64,000 nt of DNA from Mercurialis annua. Lineage: Eukaryota > Streptophyta > Magnoliopsida > Malpighiales > Euphorbiaceae. The notes under the pieces are model-generated. The model saw nothing but the letters and a program-made list of their open reading frames with translations. It did no database searches and was not told the origin of the DNA. The stretch lies in assembly GCF_937616625.2 (NCBI RefSeq), contig NC_065574.1, positions 3,410,001-3,474,000 on the forward strand, read 5' to 3'. Made by a program: the position numbers and the translations under genes. Shown in pieces: positions 21,659-39,645 of the stretch (the first letter of the stretch is position 1; every line of letters starts with the position of its first letter).

Positions 21659-24581
21659 CTAAACAGTGGGGACGGATTTTGCTCGAAGGAACTGTTTGAG
21701 AACAGCTTTCTCTTCATCAATGCGCTTCTTCTCTTCCGGATTTTTGGGTTTCAACTTCCGTTTCTCTTCCAACATCCACTTATAAAGTTCACGCTGTTGA
21801 TTCTCTGGGACAGGTTCACGCGGCTTCACAGGTTCGGAAATGGCGGGTGGTGTATTGTGTTTCTCAATTTCTGAAGCAGTTGTAGTAGTAGGGGTGGCTG
21901 AAACTGGAGTAGAAGGAACACTGTTTGGTAATTCTTCTTCCTCTGGGTCCTTTTTCTTAGTTCTCAAGAACAAGTAAGCTGCACAATACATAAAACCCGG
22001 TTCATATGGAGATAGAAGCATAGTCCTTAAAACATGTCACACAAATTGCTCAATAGCTTATTTACTAAAACATTGTCACTCCAACAAGTTCAACTGCTAA
22101 AACATATTTATGAGCAAAGTAAAAGAGCCAGAAATTCAGACTGGATGAAACAGATATACCTCTCAAACACAGCGCTAGTCAATTGCTAGTTCGATTTGAA
22201 ACCGCACCAATCAATTTTCCAGTTCGATTTAATTTTCCAGTTCGGTTTGGGTCAAAGGCGGACTGAATTCTTTTAACAACCAAAATCGAACCACATCCAT
22301 TTCTTTTATAATTTCAAACCGGATCGAACCAAGTTGTCAGTTCAGTTTGGCACACCTCTACCCCACCCCCACCTCACCCCAAAAAGAAAGTTGTGCACAT
22401 AAACATCTAACTTAGACATAGTAGCCAAAGAAGACCTCGGCAGGCCTTTATGTCTCCCGATGGACCAGCAATCCAAGTTCAGATGGCCGTCCATAACAAA
22501 GGGTGATAAACAGTAAACTAAGTAATCACTTAAGATTGATTACATTTGAATTATATAGAGATAGGATCTTGGGGCAAGCAAACAATTATCTCATTCATAT
22601 TTCTAATATAGTAAGTTCATGGATGATCATAACCACTTCATAATTGCAGTTCAGTGAATAACAATATACTTGTTCTTTGCAACATCTACTATATAACGAT
22701 AATTGCATACACTTCTAAAGAATTGGTCAACTATCTAAGACGAAGGATTGGTAATTTATGTCGACAATTAATTTACCCAATTGACTGGAAGTAGTGGAAA
22801 GACCATTAAATTCTATTTTACGCTTCTCGAGAGCATATCACAAAATCTACTCAGACCTTTAACAAAGAAATAAATACATCAGAACTATTCCCTTTTCCTG
22901 ATAAATTTAAAAATCGTTGTAGTGTCTTTAGATACTTTTTAGTATTTAGATGCTTGAACAACTAATATTAAGCTTTTGTTTGTTCAATAAAAGGAGAAAG
23001 ATGTTATGATATCAGCAAATTCAACAATTTCCGAGACAAACTAACACCCCATTCCTTTCCCTCCTAATATGCTACACTTTTGTTAAGATGTTCAATTGTC
23101 AATTGAGATATTTAATTTAATGGCTTAACAGAGTAAATAAATTTTCTAAAGTACGCAACCAAAGAAAGTCTATCAGTCAAGAGCATCACATAAACCAGTT
23201 TCATGCATTCATTATTATACCACAATAAAGGATAGTCAAACAAATATGAGATTTTGTTATTTATTACAGGATTGAGACAGATACATAGTCGCACAAGGTC
23301 AGATCACATCAAATTTATCTAAGTCATACATAACTTTGAAATGTACACTTATCACAGTCTCTCATCTCATCTAAATTAATGCATGGATAACTCACTAGGC
23401 AAAGTAAAATGAATATAATTGCTGACACACCCAATTGGAGACATGTGCAACAGTACATGCATCAGAAACATAACCATATCTAATAACTCTTCATGTCCTA
23501 AATTGATATGCAAGTGCCCCAATGATGGTAATCTTCACCCTATTGGTGCAGCAAAAAAATAAAAGATAATTGTTTGAATCTAAGACAAATCCTTGCTGCC
23601 ACTGAGTTTCATTGAATCTCACGAATCTAAACAGCTTCCAAAAATGAAGGCCGGCAATGCAATGTCAATTGTCTACATACAAACTTCACATTGAAGGAAC
23701 CTCAAAAACTTCAAACTAGAATTAGAATCGTAAGTTGAATTAAAGCAAATTATACCACATTCCAAAGAGAATTCATTAAAATGTAACAATTTCACAACGC
23801 AATAGCCAAATACATTTTATCGAACCCCAATGATTCTCTAAAACACATTTACATATCGGCCATCAACCACATTATTCTTCCTATTATCAGTATAAAAGAT
23901 ATATGCATGCTCCCAATACACAATAAATTCGAAAAATCACTTTAATGCAAGTTTTTCTTTTTTACTCGAATAAGAGGTCAATGCTCCGAAATTTATCAGG
24001 GAACACTGAATCATTCACATGCCAACAATTTGATGCACAAACAAAAGAAACATTTCAAAATCCCACACTGTTGAAAATGATTAAGACACACAACCACACA
24101 TAAATGACTGCAATAAATTTAGATTCTTTTCGGCATATGGCACCGAAACCTTAAATACCCACTTGTAAACAAATCTCTATTGTCAAAAAAACACACACTA
24201 GATAGGCAAATAAAACTACAAAAAATAAAATAAAGTTAAAGAATTTCGAAAGGGTAAGAACCTCCAGCAGCAAGATTGACAGACAAGAGAAGAGGCCAAA
24301 TAAACTTGTAACGCCTGGCAAAAGATTCCTTTGGCGGCTGAGGTGGGGGCGGCGGCGGAGCAGTGGACTGAGAGCCCATCTTGTATGATGCAGATGCTGT
24401 TGTTGATGGTGCTGATTCTTGAAATTGTTTGATTTGAGCTGTTCTTGAAATGGAAGTTAAAATATATTAATTTGAGTCAACAACTAATTAAAAAACAATA
24501 GCAACAACTAATATAAAACAGAGTGTAATTTGTACCTTTTTTGGGTTTGTTGGCGTAAAGCTTAGGACCCTCGTCGCTCAT
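21659..24581 (-). CDS. small proline-rich single-pass membrane protein
   Basis: Three exons on the minus strand (24581-24536, 24438-24262, 21978-21659) sum to 543 nt, or 180 residues, with GT-AG introns. The N-terminus is MSDEGPKLYANKPKK. A Ser/Thr-rich tract and a run of six prolines (43-48) follow. One hydrophobic segment near residues 59-79 (RYKFIWPLLLSVNLAAG) crosses a membrane and is split by intron 2. The C-terminal half is highly charged (KKKDPEEEE, then a Lys/Glu coiled-coil-like stretch near 140-170). I believe it corresponds to Arabidopsis At1g55160, annotated as a WAS/WASL-interacting family protein, a name that reflects the proline run and does not establish a function. Intron 2 is 2.3 kb. 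The gene is tandem and co-oriented with RH20, whose 3' end lies 1 kb upstream of this ATG. Confidence 0.85.
22180..22360. mobile_element. hAT-like relic in intron 2
   Basis: AGTTCGATTTG, AGTTCGGTTTGG, AAAATCGAACC and CAAACCGGATCGAACC motifs in both orientations, next to GGCACACCTC, resemble short hAT-type MITEs. Similar relics lie at 2070, 18265, 39400 and 40000. No target-site duplication was resolved. Confidence 0.3.
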
Positions 24582-24599
24582 TGTTACAACTTTCAAAGA

Positions 24600-25565
24600 T
24601 CGAACAAAAATGAAGTTTTTTTCTCAGTCACTTTGTTTTTATTCCTACTACGGGGAACTACTGCTGTGAAAATGATTCATCTTTCTCAAGAATTGATAAA
24701 TTAAAAAAGTTGGTGGGCCAAGAACATGAGCATAATTTGATGATGATGGATACAATTTCAAAAGGTTATAAATTAAATTATTAAAATTAAGTAAATAAAT
24801 TTAATTTAACTCAATTTATATTAATTCATGTATTGCCTAGGTGAATAAAAAAAATGGAGCGATTGCAAAATAAATTATGAACTTTGACGTGTTTTATAAT
24901 TATATCGCGACTTTTAGATTTGATAAAATCAATCAACTTTTATATTTTGCCAAATCGAAACATCGAACTATTTTTGCTAAAAAACATTGTTCTGACTGCC
25001 GTAACAACATATATCATGGTGTCTATATAAATATTTTCCAACGAATTATAAAAATATTTGGTATTCCAATTTGTCCAAAATATAAAAGTCAGTTTGATTT
25101 TACCACAATATAAAAAGCTGGTGAATGATTTTATCAAATATTGAAATTTGTGTATGTTATTACACAACATGCTAAAATTTACAAGTTGATTTACAATTAA
25201 CACTCAAAAAATCATTGATGAAACTGGAATTTCTCAAGTTTTTGAACCAATCACCCCCATTTTAAATATTGTATGAGATATTTTTATTCAAAATTGAATT
25301 TTTCAGCTTTAAATCTATTTACAACATTAAAAGATGAGATTGATTTTCATTTAAAAAAAAAAAAAACATACAGTTTTTACCTAATCCAAATAATTGAGTG
25401 AAGGATTTCAACAGTACAGTATATAGTACAGATTCAATATATGCTGGAGATGATTCCACAAAATTATCTTTACAGACCAAACAGCAGTCTATCTATAGAG
25501 TTCATTTGTAGGACATCCAGATATCTATGTTCAAGTCAATAAATGCTTCTTTCTAGAAGCTACCG
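24600..25565. other. spacer between RH20 and the membrane-protein gene
   Basis: It contains the 5' flank of the small membrane-protein gene and the RH20 3' UTR (probably about 25380-25565). No other gene was seen. Confidence 0.4.
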
Positions 25566-31615
<6,050 letters not shown>

Positions 31616-31790
31616 TACTTTGGGTTATAGTAGATATTGGTATTGAAATCTTTTTGTAAATGGGTTTTTAGGGTTTTAACACAACTTCAATATTGGGACT
31701 GAAATGTAATCGAAGTAGACGATGATGTCGTCTCTTTAATTTTATCGTACTGTGGCTTATTTTATTTTATTTTGCCTTTCTTTTCTTTTA

Positions 31791-32079
31791 GGCCAAATAT
31801 CATAAAAAGGCCAAATCTTTTATAAAAGTTTCACAAAAATTCTAACCTTTCAATTTTGTCGATTTTGGCCAAAAACAGATTATATGGTTTCAATTGTGGC
31901 CAACTCTCAATTTGATTACAATTTGCCTATGTGGCGCCTACGTGGCATCCACATATATTGAAAGGTCAGGACTTTTGTGAAACCAAATAATTCATTTTTG
32001 GCCAAAATCGACAAAATTAAAAGGTCAGGACTTTTGTGAAATTTTTGTAAAAGATTTGGCGTTTTTACGACATTTGGCC
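31791..32079. mobile_element. MULE-type MITE, family B
   Basis: A 289-bp element with inverted ends: GGCCAAATATCATAAAAAGG on the left and its near-inverse, GGCCAAATGTCGTAAAAACG, on the right. A perfect 9-bp duplication TTTCTTTTA lies at 31782-31790 and 32080-32088. The inner arms (CAATTTTGTCGATTTTGGCC and inverse) also pair. A second copy lies at 53278. It sits about 175 bp upstream of the RH20 ATG. Confidence 0.85.
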
Positions 32080-32465
32080 TTTCTTTTATTAAAGAAATGC
32101 AAAAGATAAATTAACAAACGATCATTTTACCCCCACAACTTGGTATAAAGTATCAGAACATCCAAAACTAAAAAAACTGATTACTTTTATCCTAAACTTG
32201 ACAAAACCGGCTCAAAAACACCCTTATACTGACGTGACACTTTAATTGGAGAGTGGGTTTCTAATTAATTATAATTAATTAACCATATCCAAATTCTAAT
32301 AAATCGCAATTAATCATTATTAATCTAGGGATCTTTTTGAATTTTTCCTAAAAAAATTTCATATATTTTATTTATTTATTTCAGTTCTGGCGAAGAGGTC
32401 CTCCTCGCCGGAAAAGAGAAGTTGTTGCTCCTCTTCTCGTATGAGGAACAGCAGCTCCTCAGAGC

Positions 32466-33297
32466 TAGACCTGGCAATTTTAGATACGACATGACACGAA
32501 GTTAAACGGGTTTGGATTTGATGTAAATGAGTTTACCCGTTTATGACACGATTAATTTCGTATCTAAATGGGTTATACACGCCTAACCCTTTTAAAACCA
32601 GTTTAAACACGGTTAAATAGTTTTAATTAATTTTTTTTATATAATTTAAAGGGGTAATTTCATAGAAATTCACCAACTTTATATGTTTTCTCAATTTAAT
32701 CACGTTCTTTAAAACTTCTCATAAAAATACACCAACTTTCATTTTTTTTCCCAACTTAATACACGGTGCTGACGTGACAATTATTCATTGGTGCAATTTG
32801 CTGAGGTGTAGTCATTTTTAACCAATGAATGAGTGACACGCCATCACCGTGTATTTGGAGAAAAATGAAAGTTGGTGTATGTTTATGAAAAGTTTTATAA
32901 AATGTGAAATTGGTGAATTTTTATGACATTAACCCTAATTTAAATGTTATTAAATTTTTAATTGTTATTAATTTTTTAAATTATCTATAACTAAAATAGT
33001 ATTTATCTCAAAATATAGTAATTGTTTTTTAGTATTATATTAAATAAATTAAAAAATAGTTAAAAAACTTAAACGGGTTTAAACGTGTCACTTTAAGCGG
33101 GTTGAACCATTAACACGTTTAGATAAACGTGTTTATACGTGTCGTGTCGTGTAACCTGTGTAACATACGTGTCGTGTATGGGTTTTGTATATCAAATTCG
33201 ATTAATAATTGTGTCGTGTTCGTGTTTAGGCTAATCATGTTCGTGTTTAAACGGGTTTGATCCGTTTATGACCCCCAAATACGAATTACAAGGTCTA
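32466..33297. mobile_element. hAT-type non-autonomous element
   Basis: Ends TAGACCTGGCAATT and inverted TAGACCTTGTAATT, with an 8-bp duplication CTCAGAGC (32458-32465) and CTCGGAGC (33298-33305), seven of eight matching. An 8-bp target is typical of hAT. The subterminal DNA is full of ACGTGTCGTGT and TTTATGACACG motifs in both orientations, which could be transposase-binding repeats. It is interrupted by a MITE at 32651. Confidence 0.8.
32651..32935. mobile_element. MULE-type MITE nested in the hAT element
   Basis: Inverted ends: GGGGTAATTTCATAGAAATT on the left and GGGTTAATGTCATAAAAATT (read inverted) on the right. A perfect 9-bp duplication TAATTTAAA lies at 32642-32650 and 32936-32944. 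It is 285 bp long and non-coding. Confidence 0.85.
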
Positions 33298-33821
33298 CTC
33301 GGAGCTCTGCTCCTCGCCAAAACGAGGAGCAAAGATGGACAGACCCATATGGGTCAGTTCACTAATCCGTTCCGAGGGGTCAATTTTAATTTCGAGGGGT
33401 AAATCGTTTTATTGTGTATAAAGGGTATTTTTTTACGGTTTTTGATTTTATAAACTTATTAATATTTATATAAATTAAAAAAATATTTTTTTTTGTAAAA
33501 AAATAAAATTGGGGGATTAATTAGTTATTCTAGGTTTTAAATTAAAAGGATTAAATTGTTTTTATTATTAGGTATTAATCTAAAATATTAGAAAGAATAT
33601 GACTATTTTAAACATTTTTTTATCAAAAACCACTTTGGAAAAAAAATACCATCAAAATCGGAGAGTGTATCTCACTCTCTTGGATGAGAGCGGGCAGGGG
33701 AGGTTTTGACCCTATTTTGCCAAGTTCAGAATAAAAGAGATTTCTTTTTTCTACTTTTAACGTTTTTGATATTTTGTGCCAAATTAAAGGGGTAAAATGA
33801 TCCTTTAATCAAAGATAAATT

Positions 33822-34663
33822 ATTTGGCTAAAATTACCAAACAGTCATTGAATTGTCACTTGTTATTTCCGCCGTGATTTGTTCATTTTATCCCAATTAG
33901 AGACTTGAATTTTTAAAATTATTCTAAATTGCCTTGTAAAGTACACACCTCGCAAAATGTATCCATCTAATGATCAATAATGCATATGTAAACTTGCTAA
34001 TCTAAAATATCATTGTATATGAATTTCATATTATAATAATTAATAGTTTAGATAATAAAAAAAAGGTTGCTAGAATTGTAAATAATATAGTATCAAGCTA
34101 ATACCCCATTTACAGAGTAGTTGTGGTTTTATTGATTATATGAAAGACCGAATACTATATATTTGTATTTATGGAATTGGTTAATAACCATCTCCCTTCC
34201 TTCTCTTTTTACGTTTTTTATTGTATTATCTAGCTCAGTAATTTGTTGGGATCACAAATAAGAATTTATATATATTACTCATAATATTAAAAAATCGATG
34301 TTTAGCTATATGGAAAAGTCATGTCTCGTCTAAAAAATTCCAATAAATATTATACTTTCTAACTCAAATTTTATAATTAGCATCATATTAGTTTGTCAGT
34401 TCGAGTATAAATTTAAAATGTTATACATAGATAACTATTATACTTAAAAAATTGTAATAGTTAATTTTAAAATCCGTACGAGTCATTTGTAGATTTGTAA
34501 AGTTTAAAATGTATGAAGGATTCGTTTTTAAACTATCATGTGATTCAATGATATGTTTCTCCCCGCCGTCTAAGATATGGACAATAAGTCAATAACGTAC
34601 TCGACTCGGACATTATACTAAAATAGAAAAACTTTAGAGATAAAGGTCATACCCAACTTCATT
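33822..34663. other. intergenic, no gene seen
   Basis: AT-rich, with no recognisable gene, between the nested transposons and the next fold-back element. Confidence 0.5.
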
Positions 34664-35071
34664 GAAGGCTAAACCCATTTTGAGGTCACTAAACTATATA
34701 ATTTTGGTTCATCAGATCCCTCAACTTCTATTTAGCTTCCTCAAATCCCTAATTTTTTATTTTTTTGGTTCATCAGGTCCCTCAACTTCTATTTGGCTTC
34801 CTCAGATCCTTAAACTTTTATTTTTTTGTTTCATTAGGTCTTTTAAGGGAGATTCATTTAAGGACTTAATGAAGAAAAAAAAGACAAAAGTTTATGGACC
34901 TAAGAAACCAAAAAACAAAAGTGTAGGGATCTGAGGAAGCCAAATAAAAGTTGAGGGACCTGATGAACCAAAATATGAAAGTTTAGGGACTTGAGGAAGC
35001 CAAATAAAAGTTGAGGAGCCTAATGAACAAAAAACGTATAGTTCAGGGACCTTCAAATAGGTTTAGCCTTC
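34664..35071. mobile_element. fold-back element with internal repeats
   Basis: Inverted ends GAAGGCTAAACC. Inside, a unit of GGTTCATCAGRTCCCTCAAC followed by TTCTATTTRGCTTCCTCA repeats twice on the left and returns inverted twice on the right. Only ATT is shared by both flanks, so the class was not determined. It lies about 210 bp upstream of the RNC start codon. Confidence 0.65.
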
Positions 35072-35284
35072 ATTTAATTTAATGGTTATATAAAGCAGAG
35101 GTTGAGGTTTTAAGTAAGAATTCAAAAGTTGAGGGAGTAAAACTGAAAAAAAAAAAGTTCAAGACCAATGGGCATGGGTTTAACAAGCCCAGGGAAATAA
35201 ACAGGAGAAACCAAACCCAATCCTTAAAACCTTGTTATCACAAATAAATAACTTCCAAAAAGAACTGAACCAAAGCAATAAAAA

Positions 35285-38200
35285 ATGCGGACAATTGTAT
35301 GCACAATGTCATCAGTTAGTGTAAGAGCTTCATGGGACACTCAAGAAAGACTTACTTACAATCCGAATGCTCCAAGAAATCCCAACAAAAAACCCAACAA
35401 CTTCCCTTCTTTACCCTCACCACCACCACCTTCATCTTCTTCACTCACTTTCACTGCTCAGTCTGTTTCAGCTCTGCTCAAGCGCAACCCTGTAACTCAA
35501 GGTAATCTTGTTATATGAATTCACTTTTAATAATTTTCCTTAAAGTTTTGTTCTTTTGTACTTTGTCTTAAGAATTATAATCATGGAAAGAATTGGGTTA
35601 ATTATGTAATTTAGAAAAGTTTATGGGCTTGTTTTGTTTGATGAATTTTTTTAGGGGTTAAGGAGAAATTTGATGATATGTATATGGGATATGAGAGATG
35701 AATGCCAGCTTTGAACCATTTTCCTTAAAGTTTTGTTCTTTTGTAGTTTGCTTAAGAATTACTATAATTATGGAAAGAATTGGGTTAATTGTGTAATTTA
35801 GAGAAGTTTATGGGCATGTTTTGTTTGATGGAAATTCTTGTAGGGGTTAAGGAGAAATTTGATGATATGTATATAGGATATGAGAGATGAATGCCATTTT
35901 GAACCATTTTCCTTAAAGTTTTGTTCATTTGTAGTTTGTTTAAGAATTATAATCATGTAAAGAATTGGGTAAATTATGTAATTTAGAGAAGTTTAATGCC
36001 AACTTTGGACCATTTTCCTTAAAGTTGTGTTCTTTTGTAGTTTGTCTTAAGAATTATAATCATGGAAACAATTGGGTAAATTATGTAATTTAGAGAATTT
36101 TATGGGCATGTTTTGTTTGATGAATTTTTTATAGGGGTTAAGGAGAAATTTAATGATATGTATATGGGATATGAGAGATGGATGCCTGCTCCACCAAAAG
36201 TGGAAAAGCCTCGAACAGTTTATAATGCAGCTACTCTTGCATATATTGGTGATAGCATATACGAGGTAACTTCTGTAACTATTCATTGTTACTTAACTTT
36301 AAGGTTGTGTACTTGTGTTAGATTTTTAGGCAATACTTATCGAACAAAGGGTCATCGCGGTCTCTAAACTTTGTGCGTGATGGTCAATTAACCCCACACT
36401 TAGCCATTTTAATCAACTAGGGACAGTACTCTCTGTTTTTAAGTCAACTAACTCTCGAATTTGGGTCATCACGGTCACTGAACGCATTTATTTTCTATAA
36501 TTTGGGGGTTAATTGACATAAAGTTATAGAGTATTGTCCTTACTTGATTAAAAATTTAAAATGACTAAGTGTGGGTTAATTCACCGACGCGTAAGTTTAC
36601 AGACCTTGGTGACTTTGCTCTTCATTGGATATGAATGAACATGTACTTGAGCTTTTTACACTCTAATCCATTTTTAATTATTTGTTCTTGCATAGAATCA
36701 AATACTTTCAATTCATAATTAATTTTAATATGGTAATTGCTCTCACCTATGAATTAAAGCATTTCAATTCATACTCATTTATTATTTAAATAATTTCAAT
36801 TCATAATTAATACTAACATGGTAGACCTTCTAAATTTTTTTGTCTTTCATTTCCGTATAGATGTTTAGTTCCAATCTTCCAGCTATCTTATGCTAATTTA
36901 TGGCTGTGCAGCTATATGCTCGAAGACACTTTTTGTTTCCTCCTTTGAGTATTGATGAATTTAATGAACGTGTAATGGCAGTAGTACGCTGTGAAGCACA
37001 GGTGCATTACTTTCCTAAACACCCTGTTTTGTACTCACTTGCTATTCCTAGATGTTATTTTATATTTTTCTGTGGTATTTTTTGTGTGCATATGTTGGCG
37101 AAACCTACAAAACCAAGTTTATGTACTTGCAACAATAACAGATTTTATGCTTTTGTCTTTGTTTTCTCAGAGTTCACAACTACTTTCTAGTTTCGCTAGA
37201 AAAATGTTCACTTAGTTTCTCCTTTCTCACCCTACTCAAGTAAAAAGGCAAACAGTAAAAGAAATTTAAAGTCCTTTCCCTAGGAGTTAAGGTGTTATTT
37301 TGTGAAAATGGATTGAACAAATGGATCCAGATAGAGGAATACGGAACTTATTGAACACTCTTGTTGCAGCTGCTGAACAGATGAATCACATATTGTAGCA
37401 GTAGTTTTATATTTGCAGACAGGAAACAAATTTCTTTCCTAAAATCTTGGAAGAGATGATCCTTTCTCTTGAATTTGTGTCCCTCAAATTAATGTCTTTT
37501 ATTTCTAAAGTTAGTTAAGAGTTAATTGACCTGAAGAATGCTCTTACATTTTCGATAAATAATTTAGGTTCTTCTTCTCGCCGTTAGTACTTTTAGCGTT
37601 TGACATTAAATTTAAGTTTTCATGGTAAAAAAGGTTGAAACATATGATGTAGGGGAATATTTGAGGAATCTCTTTTAAGAGTGTTAATAACAGCTGAAGC
37701 TAATTTAAATTTAGAATTTCAGATTCCAAATTTTAGAACTTTTGTTTTGCATAAGAAAGCAGTTCATTTGTTATACAATCATCTATCACTTCTCAATATT
37801 TTTGTTTTTCGCAATCAGGATGCATTGCTTCAGAAGCTTCTTAGTGATAATATCCTATCAGAAGAAGAAAGGTCGGTTAAATATGTATATTTGTTCTTTC
37901 TATCTCTTTATACAGTCTATTTGATTATTATACCTTTCACAGTGTTGATAATAGAAATGAAGAAGTCACGCGATGCACTTTCATTGCTCTATCAAACATG
38001 AACTAATTTGACATTATTATTCATTTAAACTTTTGTTAGGATCTCATTTTTTCCATCTGTAGAAGTTGGTCTTAATTAACAATATTTGACAATTTCTTAT
38101 GTAGAGGTGTCCTCCGTTGGGGGAAGAATATTGCTTCAGCTAAAACACGGACGAAAAAGCGTGCTGGAGCAGCAGTTTATAACAGAGCATCTTCACTGGA

Positions 38201-39645
38201 AACATTAGTCAGTGCTCTTTAACCTTGTTGTCTTTTATCAAAATATCACGAGCTTTTGAAATATTTTTTAATTATTTATCTGATCCACTTCTTAAAACTT
38301 CAGTGCTTCCTAGAGAAAAACTATCATCTCTTCAACAATGTTTTATATTCGTTTTATTATCTTCACTTGTTACTGTACTCATGAAGCTCGTCGTCCTGAT
38401 ATAGACATCTGTTGCTCGGTAAATTCTAAGCTGCAATATGTTCTGTAGGTGGGTTACTTGTACCTGACAAATACAAATCGTTTAGAAGAAATCATGCGAA
38501 AGATGGGATTCTCAACCGGCTTATCTACAGAAGTGCTTCTGGAAGAAGCTGCTAGTAAGTTTAATTAAATGCGGAGCTCACCTCACCTATCATTTTGAGC
38601 CTTTTCCCCAGTTTATCTCTAAATAGGCACAATAATATGTGGAATACAGGCATCATGTGAATCAGTTCAATGTTCATGTTCTGACCTCTACAGTTTGTAG
38701 TTCTGATGATTTTGGGGCACGAGAGCTAGGTTGGCCGAATTGGCATAAAATAATGGGTTATTTGCAACAACAACAAAAAAAAAACCAACCTTACACGGTT
38801 TTAGCGATTTAAGCACAACCTGTGAAAATTGCAATAAAAGCCCAACCTTTCACCTCTCGTAGCAAATTTGGCAGTTTTTCAATGCCGGCCTGGCCCCAAA
38901 TTGCTTCGAAAAGTGAAAGGCTCTTTTTATGCAATTTTCAAAGGTGTGCTTAAATCGCTAAAAAGGTAAAAATTGGAGCTTCTTTTTGCAAATAACCCTA
39001 AAATAATTGACAAGTACAATTGATAATATCTGACTGGTATAATAGACCTATCAAAAGTAGGATTGCAGCCTTTACAAAGAAACTGTATCTACAAAGTCGG
39101 ACCAACCAGTCTAACCGATTTGACTGTTAACTGGTGGCCCCTCCGATTAGGCTACTTGTTCGGTTTTTAGAACAAATCTTTTATGTGGATAGAAAAGAAA
39201 AATCAAGTATTTCTTATGTGTAATTTAAAATTCTCCGGGCTTTGGAGAGGGAGTGAAATAGTCGGTTTACGAGCTGGACGACCCTGCTCCATGCTGGAGT
39301 TATGTGAACTATCCACCTTTATCCTACAAAGGAGTGCCCACTACTTCGTATTTTTTCCAGCATTTTAAGCCATAGAAATAGTCAATTTTGAAACCTAACC
39401 GAACTGAATTTTTCAAGCTGAATCTAACTGAACCAAGTAAGCTGGGCCGGTTGATTTTTTCGGTACAGTTCAGTTTTTAGTTTGGTTTGGTTTGCGATAA
39501 AACTTAGCTGAATTTTTTTATGTCAAAAACCGAATCGAACCAAAAACCAAAATAAAATAAAATATAGTGACAAACTGACGGAATCAAATACATTTACTAA
39601 CCAATTCATCTGTGTGTTTCTCTCCTAGGTGAGGCAGCAAGCTAG
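35285..39645 (+). CDS. chloroplast mini-ribonuclease III (RNC3/RNC4-like)
   Basis: Mini-RNase III lacks a dsRNA-binding domain. In Arabidopsis chloroplasts RNC3 and RNC4 act in rRNA maturation and intron turnover. Exons: 35285-35501, 36135-36265, 36912-37001, 37819-37871, 38105-38207, 38449-38554 and 39629-39645, 717 nt or 238 residues. Residues 1-72 are Ser/Pro-rich and transit-peptide-like; Met8 is an alternative start. The catalytic domain begins with NAATLAYIGDSIYE (Asp112 is the family's catalytic position) and includes LETLVGYLYL with Glu196. The 17-nt final exon is uncertain. Read-through of the exon 6 donor would instead end the protein at a TAA at 38566-38568. The donor there (GTAAGT) is strong, so I prefer splicing. 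Intron 1 holds duplicated decoy copies of the exon 2 start, and introns 2 and 6 hold MITEs. Confidence 0.88.
35534..36190 (+). repeat. tandem duplication creating decoy exon 2 copies
   Basis: About four units of roughly 185 bp (starts near 35534, 35720, 35907 and 36012), each opening TTTTCCTTAAAGTTTTGTTC. Units 1 and 2 carry the intron end plus the beginning of exon 2 (AGGGGTTAAGGAGAAATTT), but read AGATGA where the true exon 2 in unit 4 reads AGATGG. Their inclusion would therefore hit a stop. Unit 3 is shortened to about 105 bp and has lost the exon part. Confidence 0.9.
36345..36617. mobile_element. fold-back MITE in RNC intron 2
   Basis: Left CAAAGGGTCATCGCGGTC and inverted right CAAAGTCACCAAGGTC. 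The inner arms pair too (AATTAACCCCACACTTAG with CTAAGTGTGGGTTAATT). The target-site duplication was not resolved. Confidence 0.6.
38755..38998. mobile_element. MULE-type MITE in RNC intron 6
   Basis: Inverted ends GGGTTATTTGCAA, with a perfect 9-bp duplication TAAAATAAT (38746-38754 and 38999-39007). It is 244 bp, non-coding, and lies between exon 6 and the proposed last exon of the RNC gene. Confidence 0.85.

Larger units (their letters stand above)
32113..33812. mobile_element. long-TIR element (MULE-like), hosts two nested insertions
   Basis: Inverted arms of roughly 110 bp: the left has GATCATTTTACCCCC and the right ends GGGGTAAAATGATC. The arms continue as TTTTATCCTAAACTTG paired with CAAGTTCAGAATAAAAG. 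A direct repeat AGATAAATT (32104-32112 and 33813-33821; up to 12 matching bases) flanks it. The core contains GC-richer sequence with many CTCCTC and GAGGAG motifs, cut in two by a hAT element at 32466. No coding frame was recognised. Confidence 0.7.

Noticed and set aside
21159..25203. Small frames around the membrane-protein gene (for example 21159-21371, 24877-25113, 24940-25203)
   Set aside because: Short, AT-driven, partly overlapping on opposite strands, and lacking any recognisable motif.
34662..34934. 90-codon frame
   Set aside because: It arises from the internal repeats of a fold-back transposon and has no domain.
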